A stretch of DNA of 64,000 nt from contig NZ_JAGPBB010000001.1 of the NCBI RefSeq assembly GCF_018063565.1, forward strand, positions 62,001 through 126,000. The letters run 5' to 3'. Shown piece by piece: positions 37,945 to 46,879 of this stretch. A model generated the notes under the pieces. That model did not search any database. It saw only the letters and a list, made by a program, of their open reading frames with translations, and was not told the DNA's origin. The position numbers were made by a program, and so were the translations under genes. The DNA comes from Rhodoferax sp. GTDB lineage: Bacteria; Pseudomonadota; Gammaproteobacteria; Burkholderiales; Burkholderiaceae_C. The number at the start of each line of letters is the position of its first letter. The stretch's first letter is position 1.

Positions 37945-40929
37945 ATGCGTCAACAAACATCGACTGACAACAGCACTGGCCCCTTGCTAGGCCTGTTCGG
38001 CCCGGGTATGCGGCTGATGGGCAATTTGCAGTTTGGCGGCAAGGCGCTGCTGATCTGCCTGGTATTTCTGTTGCCCATTGGCTGGTTGGGCTGGTCTCTT
38101 TACACGACCAAGGCCACCAGCATCGCTTTTTCAGCCAAGGAAAAGCTGGGTGTGCGTTACAACCGCGAGATCTTTCCGCTGATCAACGCAGCGCAGCAAT
38201 GGCGGCGTGACGCAACCTCCATGGCGGCCAACGGTGCGGCACCTGCCACGCTGACGGAGGTGCAGAGCAAACTCAAGCTGGCGCAAGACAGGCTGGCCGC
38301 GGTGAACCAGGAACTGGGCTCACAGCTCGATACCGGCAAAACCTATGCTGCCGTGCAGAAGGCTTTTGCCGATGCCCAGGCTGCCGGTGCACCGGGCCAG
38401 CACATGGATGCCGTGTTTGAGGCACACACCGCACATATCAAGGCGCTGGTGGCCTTGATGCTGCAGGTCACCGATGCCTCCAACCTCACTCTCGACCCTG
38501 ACATCGACAGTTATTACCTGATGGATTCGAGTTATTTCCGGATGCCTGACATTCTGGAGAGCACCGGCAAACTGCGCGGCATGGGGCTGGGCATCATGAA
38601 GGCCGGTGCCATCACGCCCCAGCAGCTGGATTTCCTGCATGCGCTGATGCCCATCGCCGATTTTCAGTTCAACAACATGCGTGATGGCCTGGCCAAGGCT
38701 TACGCCTACAACCCGGCGCTGGCGTCCAAAGATGAGGCAGGAAATGCCCTTGGGATCACCGAGTCGTTTTTTGCGCTGGCACGCAATGGCGTGATCGATG
38801 GCAAAGACTACGCGGCAGAAACCCAGGCGTCGTACCTGTCGCTGGCAAACATGTCGCTGGAGGCCCAGTATGCATTGCTGGAAAAAATGCAAACCGAGCT
38901 GCAGATGCTGCTCGATCAGCGGGTGGGCGGGATGCAGACCGAACTCCAGGTCACGACCGGCGTTCTGTTGGTGAGCCTGTTGTTGGTGGCTTACCTTTTT
39001 TACAGCTTTTATCTGGTGACCAATGGGGGCTTGCGGCGGGTCAGCCTGCACCTGCAGGAGATTGCCCAGGGCAATCTGCACCACAGGCCAGCGCCGCCCA
39101 CCGGCCGTGACGAGCCGGCCCAGGTGCTGCAGTCGGTGATCACCATGCAGGAGGTATTGGCCCAGTTTCGCGCGGCGCAGGTGGAGCTGGCGCAGCAGCA
39201 TGAGGCCGGGATGCTCGATTTCCGCATGGCCTCACAAGGCCTGCCGGGTGATTATGCGGTCATGGCCGAGTCGATCAACCAGCTGGTGCAGGCCCACATT
39301 ACCGTCAAGATGAGAGTGGTGGAAGTGGTATCGGCCTACACCGAAGGGCGTCTTGACGTGGCCATGGAGCGTTTGCCCGGTCAGAAGGCGCGGGTGACCG
39401 CCGCCATCGATCGGGTACAGGCCGCCATGAAGCAGGCGTCCGAGGCAGCGGCCTTCAACCTGCGCCTGCGCTTGTCGCTTGACAGTCTGCCGGTGGCGGT
39501 AACGGTTTCCAATGCCCAGGCACAACTGGTCCACGCCACACCGCCGGCCAAAGAGATGCTCAAGCTGTTTGGCGGCAGTGGCTTTGACACCGACAAGTTT
39601 TATGGCAACAAGCTCTCCACCCTGTTCAAGGACTCGACCCATGCGAGCCGGTTTGATCAGGCGGTGAAAACTGGCGAAACGGTGGAAATGGAAGTGGGCG
39701 GGCACCAACTGCGCTTGTTGGCCCGTCCGGTGCTTGATAGCCACGGCACACCCATCGGCCGCATCACCCAATGGCTGGACCGTACCAATGAAATTGCGTC
39801 GGAACTTGAACTCGACCAGATGGTGAGCGCCGCCTCGCAGGGCGATTTCAGCCGCCGCTTGAGTCTGGACGGCAAAACCGGCTTTTTCGGCAAACTCTTC
39901 GAGGGCATGAACCAACTGGTCGAAACCAGCGAACAGGGTCTGTCGGACGTGGCGCGGGTGCTGGCCGCGCTGGCGCAGGGTGACCTGACGCAGCGCATCA
40001 CGCACGATTACGCGGGTTTGTTTGCCAACGTCAAAAACAGCGTCAATGCCACCAACGAGGCCTTGTCCAGGGTCATAGGTGAAGTGCGCAGTGCCTCGGA
40101 TGCGTTGACCAACGCCGCCGGGCAGGTCAACGCCACTGCCCAGGCGCTCAGTCAGGCGGCCAGTGAGCAGGCGGCCAGCGTGGAGCAAACCACGTCGTCC
40201 GTCAACCTGATGTCGGCCTCGATCAACCAGAACAGTGACAACGCCCGTGTCACCGATAGCATGGCCACCAAAGCCAGCAAGGAAGCCGTTGACGGTGGTC
40301 GTGCGGTGAGCCAGACCGTGTCGGCAATGAAACAGATCGCTGCCAAGATTGGCATCGTGGACGACATTGCCTACCAGACCAATCTGCTGGCGCTCAATGC
40401 CGCCATAGAAGCGGCGCGCGCGGGCGAGCATGGCAAGGGCTTTGCGGTGGTGGCCGCCGAGGTGCGCAAACTCGCTGAGCGCAGCCAGGAAGCTGCCAAA
40501 GAAATTGGCGAGTTGGCCGTCAGGAGTGTGACGACGGCCGAACGTGCCGGTAAATTACTCGATGAAATTGTCCCCAGCATCCAGAAAACCAGTGAGTTGG
40601 TGCAGGAGATTGCAGCAGCATCCAGCGAACAAAGTGAATCGGTCACCCAGATTGGTGGCGCCATGGGTCAGCTGAGCAAGGCGACGCAGCAAAACGCCAG
40701 CGCATCGGAAGAGCTGGCCGCCACGAGTGAGGAGCTGGCAACCCAGGCCGATCAGTTGCAACAGAGCATCGGGTTCTTCAATACGGGCGAAACTCGGTTG
40801 CTGGCTCGCGGGCGTAATGAGGCGTCCGCACCCGAGCGACGCGGCATTGGTGGGCGTGCGCCGCGGGCATCGGTGCCGGTTCTGACCGCCGCTCCGGTCA
40901 GGGGTGGCGGGAACTTTCGCCCCTATTAA
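37945..40929 (+). CDS. Large transmembrane methyl-accepting chemotaxis protein with PAS domain
   Basis: A 994-residue receptor. TM1 is at about 33-52, a periplasmic helical domain of about 280 residues contains the block [20 protein letters not shown], and TM2 is at about 335-358. A HAMP-like region, a helical spacer ([20 protein letters not shown], also found in the 29555 receptor), a degenerate PAS ([19 protein letters not shown]) and the signalling domain follow. It ends RGGGNFRPY. The periplasmic block recurs in other beta-proteobacterial receptors, but I know no ligand. cheR follows after 11 bases. Confidence 0.93.
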   Translation: MRQQTSTDNSTGPLLGLFGPGMRLMGNLQFGGKALLICLVFLLPIGWLGWSLYTTKATSIAFSAKEKLGVRYNREIFPLINAAQQWRRDATSMAANGAAPATLTEVQSKLKLAQDRLAAVNQELGSQLDTGKTYAAVQKAFADAQAAGAPGQHMDAVFEAHTAHIKALVALMLQVTDASNLTLDPDIDSYYLMDSSYFRMPDILESTGKLRGMGLGIMKAGAITPQQLDFLHALMPIADFQFNNMRDGLAKAYAYNPALASKDEAGNALGITESFFALARNGVIDGKDYAAETQASYLSLANMSLEAQYALLEKMQTELQMLLDQRVGGMQTELQVTTGVLLVSLLLVAYLFYSFYLVTNGGLRRVSLHLQEIAQGNLHHRPAPPTGRDEPAQVLQSVITMQEVLAQFRAAQVELAQQHEAGMLDFRMASQGLPGDYAVMAESINQLVQAHITVKMRVVEVVSAYTEGRLDVAMERLPGQKARVTAAIDRVQAAMKQASEAAAFNLRLRLSLDSLPVAVTVSNAQAQLVHATPPAKEMLKLFGGSGFDTDKFYGNKLSTLFKDSTHASRFDQAVKTGETVEMEVGGHQLRLLARPVLDSHGTPIGRITQWLDRTNEIASELELDQMVSAASQGDFSRRLSLDGKTGFFGKLFEGMNQLVETSEQGLSDVARVLAALAQGDLTQRITHDYAGLFANVKNSVNATNEALSRVIGEVRSASDALTNAAGQVNATAQALSQAASEQAASVEQTTSSVNLMSASINQNSDNARVTDSMATKASKEAVDGGRAVSQTVSAMKQIAAKIGIVDDIAYQTNLLALNAAIEAARAGEHGKGFAVVAAEVRKLAERSQEAAKEIGELAVRSVTTAERAGKLLDEIVPSIQKTSELVQEIAAASSEQSESVTQIGGAMGQLSKATQQNASASEELAATSEELATQADQLQQSIGFFNTGETRLLARGRNEASAPERRGIGGRAPRASVPVLTAAPVRGGGNFRPY
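40333..40490 (+). repeat. 158-base segment identical to 37314-37471
   Basis: Partner of the repeat in the preceding receptor gene; see that entry. Downstream blocks around 40620-40700 also agree closely with the receptors at 32649 and 35646. Confidence 0.8.
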
Positions 40930-40940
40930 GAAAGCTTGGC

Positions 40941-41759
40941 GTGTCAAACATCAGTTTCAGCGACCGTGAGTTCAAACGCATCAGCGAGATCATGTACCAG
41001 GCGGCTGGCCTGTCCTTCAATGACTCGAAGAAGTCGCTGATCCAGTCACGCCTGTTGCCGCGCATCCAGCGCATCGGCGCGGGCAGTTTTGCCGACTACA
41101 TTGCCATGTTGGAGGATGAGTCGCAGGCGGCAGAGTTCCAGATGGCGGTCGATCTGCTGACCACAAACGAGACCTATTTTTTCCGCGAACCCAAACATTA
41201 CGAGTTGCTGGAGCAGGAGCTCGCAAGTCGCAAAAGTCGCGCGCCACTGGCGATCTGGAGCGCTGCATCCTCGTTTGGGGATGAGGCCTACAGCACGGCC
41301 ATGCTGCTGGCCGACATGCAGATGCAGGGACGCATTGGTCCGGACTGGTCGATCCTGGCCACCGACATCAGCCACCGCGTGTTGCTGAGTGCCAAAGAGG
41401 CCGTCTACCCCGAAGACCGGCTGCGTGCCGTCAGCCCGGAGCGACTGCGCCGCTACTGCCTGCGTGGCGATGGTGATTCTGAGGGTCAGGTGCTGCTGCA
41501 GGACAAGATTCGCGAACGGGTGCAGTTTGGGCGCCTCAACTTGTGCCAGCCCATTGATGGCATTGGCCCTTTTGACGTGATTTTTCTGCGCAACGTGCTG
41601 ATTTACTTTGATGTACCAACCAAGATCGAGGTGGTGGACCGGGTGCTCGCGACGCTCAAGCCAGGGGGTCTGTTTTTTCTGGGTACCGCCGAGGGCCGCG
41701 TCGCCTGCAAAACGCCATTGCAGACGGTGCAGCCAGGCGCCTTTCGCAAAACGCCTTGA
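40941..41759 (+). CDS. cheR: Chemotaxis protein methyltransferase CheR
   Basis: A 272-residue enzyme that methylates receptor glutamates using S-adenosylmethionine. The N-terminal helical domain contains the LLTTNETYFFRE block. The SAM-binding motif reads AASSFGDEAYSTAM rather than the usual AACSTGEEPYS, a conservative variation. FDVIFLRNVLIYFD is the second family block. The start is a GTG at 40941. Neighbouring receptors carry C-terminal N-F-[K/R]-P-Y, which suits the docking site of the CheR beta-subdomain. Confidence 0.96.
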   Translation: MSNISFSDREFKRISEIMYQAAGLSFNDSKKSLIQSRLLPRIQRIGAGSFADYIAMLEDESQAAEFQMAVDLLTTNETYFFREPKHYELLEQELASRKSRAPLAIWSAASSFGDEAYSTAMLLADMQMQGRIGPDWSILATDISHRVLLSAKEAVYPEDRLRAVSPERLRRYCLRGDGDSEGQVLLQDKIRERVQFGRLNLCQPIDGIGPFDVIFLRNVLIYFDVPTKIEVVDRVLATLKPGGLFFLGTAEGRVACKTPLQTVQPGAFRKTP

Positions 41760-41774
41760 TGAGCGCCGCAGAAT

Positions 41775-42236
41775 ATGGCCACTTTTGAATTGATGCCCGG
41801 CGATGTCGCCCTGGGTCAGGCGGGTGATACGCTGAAAACGTTGCTGGGCTCGTGTGTCAGCGTGATCCTGACCGATCCGCGGCGCACCGTCGGGGTGATG
41901 TGCCACATTGTGCATGTGGGCCACCCCAACGCAGCCAACAAACACAATACGGCGTTTGGTTCGGTGGCCATGGCCGACATGGTGCGCCGACTGTACCAGG
42001 TGGGTTTTGCGCCGCGCAGTTGCGAGGCCTATGTGGTGGGTGGAGGCAACATGTTCCCCAACCTGTTCACCCACCATCATGTCGGTGCCAACAATGTGGA
42101 CTGGGTGCTGGGTTACCTGGAACACCATAAGATCCGCATCCTCAAGCAGGACCTGGGGGGTGCAGGCTACCGTCGTTTGTTGTGGACCGTCGGCCCGGCC
42201 GAACCCACAGTGGAAACCGTATCAACCAATTCATAA
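41775..42236 (+). CDS. cheD: Chemoreceptor glutamine deamidase CheD
   Basis: A 153-residue enzyme that deamidates receptor glutamines. The catalytic Cys is C27 in LLGSCVSV and the His is H44 in VMCHIVH, matching the known Cys-His pair of the family. The C-terminal half has AYVVGGGNMFP. It lies between cheR and cheB with short gaps, the usual cheR-cheD-cheB order. Confidence 0.96.
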   Translation: MATFELMPGDVALGQAGDTLKTLLGSCVSVILTDPRRTVGVMCHIVHVGHPNAANKHNTAFGSVAMADMVRRLYQVGFAPRSCEAYVVGGGNMFPNLFTHHHVGANNVDWVLGYLEHHKIRILKQDLGGAGYRRLLWTVGPAEPTVETVSTNS

Positions 42237-42252
42237 AAAGCAGGGCAAAACA

Positions 42253-43344
42253 ATGGCTGTGAAAGTTTTCGTGGTGGACGACTCTGCCGTGGTGCGGCAG
42301 GCGCTGGCGCACATGCTGTCGGGCAACCCCGAGGTGGAGCTGATTGGCAGTGCGCCCAACCCGCTGCTGGCCATGGATGCCATCCGCAAGAATCCGCCGG
42401 ATGTGCTGCTGCTGGACATTGAAATGCCGGGCATGGACGGCCTGACCTTTCTGCGCCAGATCATGGCGGGCACGCCCATCCCCACCGTGATCTGTTCGAC
42501 GCTGTCCACCGAAGGCAGCAAAGTGGCGTTGGAGGCCCTGTCGGCGGGGGCTGTAGCGGTGCTGGCCAAACCCAAATTGGGGTTGAAACAGCATCTCGAT
42601 GACTCCCGCCATGAGATGATCCAGACCCTCAAAACCGCAGCCAGATCGCGTCCACGGGTCAGAAGCGGACCTTCTGCTGCTTCACCTTCAATAGCTTCAA
42701 GACCAACTGCAATAAGCGCTACAGGGCAAATTGCCCGTACACCAGGGTTGTCAGGGGTGCATGCCTTTGCCATGAACAAGCCGGTGGTGATCGGCAGTTC
42801 AACCGGCGGCACCCAGGCGCTGGAGCTGGTGTTGACCAGCCTGCCTGCCGATGCGCCAGGTATTGCCATCACCCAGCACATGCCCGAAAAGTTCACCGCC
42901 ATGTATGCGCAACGCCTGGACGGTATCTGCGCCATGAATGTGCGCGAAGCCAAGGACGGCGACCGGCTGGAGCGGGGTGTGGCGCTGATCGCTCCCGGCG
43001 GGCGGCACATGCAGCTGCAGAAAATCAATGGCCAGTATTACGTCAAGGTGCTGGATGGTCCGCCGGTGAACCGCCACAAACCGTCGGTCGATGTGTTGTT
43101 CAAGTCGGCGGCCGAATGTGCCGGCCGCGACGCTTTGGGCATCATCATGACCGGTATGGGCGACGACGGTGCCCGTGGCATGAAGATCATGCACGACGGT
43201 GGTGCCCGCTGTATCGCCCAAAACGAAGAGACCTGTGTGGTGTTTGGCATGCCCAAAGAGGCGATCAAGTTGCAGGCGGTTGACGACATCCTGCCCCTTG
43301 AGAGCATGGCGCGCGCCATTTTGCAGTTTGACTCGCGCGCTTAA
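42253..43344 (+). CDS. cheB: Chemotaxis protein-glutamate methylesterase CheB
   Basis: A 363-residue enzyme: receiver domain (D9-D10, phospho-acceptor D55 in LLLDIEMPGMDG, K107) and methylesterase domain with catalytic S183 in IGSSTGGTQ, H209 in ITQHMPE and D305 in GMGDDGARG. The linker between them (about 132-172) is longer than usual, rich in Ser, Ala and Pro, and partly encoded by an AT-rich mini-repeat at 42688-42733. The ATG at 42253 is 16 bases after cheD. Its stop overlaps the stop of the convergent hybrid kinase gene (TTAA at 43341-43344). Confidence 0.96.
   Translation: MAVKVFVVDDSAVVRQALAHMLSGNPEVELIGSAPNPLLAMDAIRKNPPDVLLLDIEMPGMDGLTFLRQIMAGTPIPTVICSTLSTEGSKVALEALSAGAVAVLAKPKLGLKQHLDDSRHEMIQTLKTAARSRPRVRSGPSAASPSIASRPTAISATGQIARTPGLSGVHAFAMNKPVVIGSSTGGTQALELVLTSLPADAPGIAITQHMPEKFTAMYAQRLDGICAMNVREAKDGDRLERGVALIAPGGRHMQLQKINGQYYVKVLDGPPVNRHKPSVDVLFKSAAECAGRDALGIIMTGMGDDGARGMKIMHDGGARCIAQNEETCVVFGMPKEAIKLQAVDDILPLESMARAILQFDSRA
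42688..42733 (-). repeat. Interspersed mini-repeat, copy inside the cheB linker
   Basis: On the minus strand, AGCGC and AGCTATTGA are 19 bases apart (core 42688-42720), as in dprA. A CAATTTGCCC-type flank extends to 42733. It is translated in frame as part of the interdomain linker of CheB. Confidence 0.6.
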
Positions 43345-46300
43345 AGCCCGGATGGAAGGCTTTGCCGAATGCGCTGATCGGCCTGCGCCAGGGCGGCACT
43401 CAGGCCCTGGCACAGGGCCAGGCAACGCTGTTTGTCGGCTTGACGGCCGCTGGTTTCAATCTGCTGGCACAGATCGCCCAGCGCCATGGCGCCGACGGCG
43501 CGTGCGGCAGACTTGAGGGTATGCGCCACATTGGCGATCTGATCGATGGCCTCGGTCTCGGTTGCGGTCTGGATTTGCGCACGTTGCCGGTGCGCATTGA
43601 CCAAAAATTTCGACAACAGTCGGTTTTGCAAGCCCGGATTGTTGCCTACGCTGGCCGACAGGGCACCGCTGACCCACACCGGTAGCCCGGAATCGGCGGT
43701 GTCAGGGTCAATCAGTTCGGCGGGCGGCTCTGCAGGCGACGCTGCGACCGGATCTGCCGGTGGTGTGAGGTCTTCCAGTGCGGCTGCTTGTGAGTCTGGC
43801 GGTGCCGGCAACGGCAACCAGCGCGCCAGCATGGATTGCAGCTCTGCCATGCGCAGTGGTTTGGGCAGGAAGTCGTCCATGCCGTGCGCCAGACACCGCT
43901 GCGCCTCACCCGCCATGGCGTTGGCGGTGACGGCAATGATGATGGCGTGCTGACCGGGCGCCTCTGCCTGGCGGATGGCCGTGGTCAGGGTAAAGCCGTC
44001 CATGCGGGGCATGTGGCAATCCGTGAGCAGCAAGGCGTAATGGCCACTTTGCCACATCTGCAGCGCCTCGACACCGTCGTTGGCCGTGTCGGAGCGGTAA
44101 CCCAGCCGACGCAGCTGTTCGCGCAGCACGTCGCGGTTGGTCTCGTTGTCCTCGGCCAGCAACACCAGGGGCGCCACGCCCGTGTCGGGCAGGTCGGCGC
44201 TTGCCGCCTTGACCCTGGGGCGCCAGCGCCGCTCTGTCTGGCCGTTGTAAAGCCCTGGCGCCGGTGCCGGGCGCAGCGGCAGTTCGACCGAGAACTCAGC
44301 CCCCTCGCCCGGTGCACTGCGAACCCGGATGCTGCCGCCCATCAAGCCCACCAGGCGTTGGCTGATCGACAGGCCCAGCCCGGTGCCGCCAAACTGGCGT
44401 GCGGTACTGGCGTCTGCCTGGGTAAAGGGCTGGAACAGGCGCGCGACGACTTCCTCGCTCATGCCGATGCCGCTATCGCTGACGCGCAGCCCCAGCGTCG
44501 GTGAGTCGCTGTTGCCCCCCTGCACAAACACCTGCAGTCGGACCCACGCTGCCACACCCGCCTCGCTGGCGGTGAACTTGATGGCATTGCCCAGCAGATT
44601 GAGCAGCACCTGGCGCACCCGTGTCGGGTCCAGATAGAGCCAAGGGGGAACGGCATCGTCAACTTGCGCGCTCAGGTCGACTGATTTGTTCTGGGCGGAG
44701 TGGGACAGCAGCTGGATGATGTCCTGTGCCAGTTCACCGATCGGGGTCGGGATCGACTCGACCGACAGTTTGCCGGCCTCGATTTTTGAATAGTCCAGAA
44801 TATCGTTCAGAATGCCCAGCAGCGCCAGCGACGACTGGGCGATGGTGCGCACCATGCGTTGCTGCTCGGGTTGCAAATCGGTTTGCTGCAGGATGTCGAC
44901 CATGCCCACCACCCCGTTCATCGGGGTGCGGATCTCATGGCTCATGTTGGCCAGAAACTCGGACTTGGCCTGGTTGGCAGCCAGGGCTGACTGTTCAATC
45001 CGTTTGAGTTCGGTGATGTCGTCATACGACCAGACCCGGCCCATCACCCGGTTGCCGTCCTGCTGCGGCAGGGAGATGCGCTTGAATACCCGGCCGTCGG
45101 CCAGCGCAAAGGTGTCGCTGCTGGCCAGTTGAGGCGCGCTGGTCAGGCGTATCGCATGGTTGCTGAACGCTTGCGGATCCGTGGTTTTGTTCGCCAGGAA
45201 ATCCAGCATCTCGCGTTTGTGACCCGCGACCAGCAACGTCGGTGGCACCCGCCACAGTTCCACAAAACGCTGGTTCCAGCTGACAAGGCGGCCCTCACAG
45301 TCGACCACCAGGATGCCGTACGCGGTGGACTCCAGGGTGGCGTTGAGCAGGGACACGGTATTGGCCAGCGCAGCTTTCTGCTGGTCGAGCTCGGCGGTGC
45401 GTTGTTGCACCTGCTGCTCCAGATGCTCCTGTTGGTCTTCCAGCTTGGCTGCCAGGGCGTTGGAGCGGTCGAGTGCCATGCGCGCCGCAAATTCGCTGTC
45501 GCGCAGCACGCGTTCGGCCTCATGGCGTGCCGCCTCGCGCCCACGTGCCTGCGCCAGGGCCTCGCGTTGCTGCGCCCACTGGGTGCGTCGCATCAGAAAG
45601 AGGCTCAGTAGTAAAGTGGAAATGGCCGCCAGCGCGCTCAGCAGCACGCCCACCGAAGCCACCAGTCCGGGTCGCTGTCGCACGGTGGCCGGTCCGTAGC
45701 CTGGCAGCGCCTGCGTCAACAGCGTCCAGGTTTGGCCACCCACCGTCAGGGTCAGGCTGCTGCTGGGCAGTTCTTGCAGTGGCGGCGTGTCAGCGGGTCC
45801 CTGGGCCGAGGCCAACATCAGGCTCGCTGGGCCGGGCTGGATGCCGTCGTGGAGCTCAAAGCCCACGCGCTCAAGCCCGTTTGGGATCCGGCCCTTGAGC
45901 AAGTCCTGGGCACGAATGGGTCCGCCGATCCAGCCCAGCAGCGCCGCCTGACGCTGTGCCACATCCGCCTGTGGCAAGCCCGACTGGTACAAGGGCAGGT
46001 ACATCGAAAATCCGGGTATCGGTTGCGCTGCGTCCTGCTTGAGGATGAGCTTGCGGGTCATGGCCAGGCTGCCGCTGTCGCGTGCACGCAACAAAGCCTG
46101 TTGGGCCGGTGCAAGCGTCAAAGGGTCGTAACCGAGCGCCGTGAGGTTGCTGCCTGCCTGGGGCTCGATGTAGACAATGGGTGCGTAAGTCGCCCGGGTG
46201 CCGCTGGGTTGAATGGTGTACAACGGCATTCCGTCACGCCGTACCCGCGCGATGTGGTTGGACAAACTGTCGACGGGTACCTGCTCGATAAAGTTGATGC

Positions 46301-46601
46301 CGACAAAGTGGTAGCTGCTGTCCTGTCCGACCAATGACCGATAAAAGTCGCCAAAGTCCTTGCGGGTGACCTGTTCAGAGGCATCAAACAGGGCCACGAA
46401 ACCCTTCAGCAACAGGGTGTGGCGCGCCAGATCGTCCTCAATGCGGGTTTTGATCTCTTGCGTGTCGTGGCTGAGCAGCGTGGCCAATTCGGCGGCACTG
46501 TCCTGGCTGGCCTGGCGCCACAAAAGCACAGTGAACCCGAGCGATGTCACCGCGACCGCGGTGGCCAGGGCGCCGGATCGAAGCCAACGCGCAAACGGCA
46601 T
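43341..46601 (-). CDS. CHASE-domain hybrid sensor histidine kinase with receiver and HPt domains
   Basis: A 1,086-residue inner-membrane kinase. TM1 is at 11-29; a periplasmic CHASE domain at about 60-285 (VGINFIEQVPVDSLSNHIARV) senses small ligands in this family; TM2 is at about 313-337. A coiled coil and a PAS (about 413-535) follow. HisKA has H555 in ANMSHEIRTPMNG; HATPase has N672 in LLGNAIKFT plus DSGIGM and GGTGLGLSIS. The receiver has D861 in LLTDCHMPRMDG, and the C-terminal HPt has H1027 in VAHTLKSAARAVG. It contains a complete internal phosphorelay and could pass phosphate to the stand-alone receivers here. It is convergent with cheB. Confidence 0.94.
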   Translation of the reverse strand: MPFARWLRSGALATAVAVTSLGFTVLLWRQASQDSAAELATLLSHDTQEIKTRIEDDLARHTLLLKGFVALFDASEQVTRKDFGDFYRSLVGQDSSYHFVGINFIEQVPVDSLSNHIARVRRDGMPLYTIQPSGTRATYAPIVYIEPQAGSNLTALGYDPLTLAPAQQALLRARDSGSLAMTRKLILKQDAAQPIPGFSMYLPLYQSGLPQADVAQRQAALLGWIGGPIRAQDLLKGRIPNGLERVGFELHDGIQPGPASLMLASAQGPADTPPLQELPSSSLTLTVGGQTWTLLTQALPGYGPATVRQRPGLVASVGVLLSALAAISTLLLSLFLMRRTQWAQQREALAQARGREAARHEAERVLRDSEFAARMALDRSNALAAKLEDQQEHLEQQVQQRTAELDQQKAALANTVSLLNATLESTAYGILVVDCEGRLVSWNQRFVELWRVPPTLLVAGHKREMLDFLANKTTDPQAFSNHAIRLTSAPQLASSDTFALADGRVFKRISLPQQDGNRVMGRVWSYDDITELKRIEQSALAANQAKSEFLANMSHEIRTPMNGVVGMVDILQQTDLQPEQQRMVRTIAQSSLALLGILNDILDYSKIEAGKLSVESIPTPIGELAQDIIQLLSHSAQNKSVDLSAQVDDAVPPWLYLDPTRVRQVLLNLLGNAIKFTASEAGVAAWVRLQVFVQGGNSDSPTLGLRVSDSGIGMSEEVVARLFQPFTQADASTARQFGGTGLGLSISQRLVGLMGGSIRVRSAPGEGAEFSVELPLRPAPAPGLYNGQTERRWRPRVKAASADLPDTGVAPLVLLAEDNETNRDVLREQLRRLGYRSDTANDGVEALQMWQSGHYALLLTDCHMPRMDGFTLTTAIRQAEAPGQHAIIIAVTANAMAGEAQRCLAHGMDDFLPKPLRMAELQSMLARWLPLPAPPDSQAAALEDLTPPADPVAASPAEPPAELIDPDTADSGLPVWVSGALSASVGNNPGLQNRLLSKFLVNAHRQRAQIQTATETEAIDQIANVAHTLKSAARAVGAMALGDLCQQIETSGRQADKQRCLALCQGLSAALAQADQRIRQSLPSGL

Positions 46602-46879
46602 GGCTCAACCTCTGGACGTCGGGTTAAACCGGCAGGGCAGCTGGCGCAGTCGGTTTGGCGTTGGTTTTGGCATGAGGGTAGCTATAGAAAACAAAGCATA
46701 AAATGATTGCTGATCATGGGCTGGATGTCAATTCAACCAGATAAATGCAAAATGTGCTGGTGCCATCTGGCTGAAAGAGTCAGCACCCCAGCGAATTGTG
46801 CACGCAAATGCCAGGGTGGGGCGGCCTGGCGCAAGCGGCACCGTGCGGCACAGCGGCTACATCCGCACCGTGTTGACCT
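46602..46879. other. Intergenic gap between the hybrid kinase and the GGDEF-EAL gene
   Basis: A 278-base gap upstream of the kinase gene. Its central part (about 46675-46760) is AT-rich relative to the window and probably holds the kinase promoter, but I cannot point to convincing -35 and -10 boxes. A small open frame on the plus strand (46707-46967) has no recognisable features and runs into the gene opposite, so I did not call it. Confidence 0.4.
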
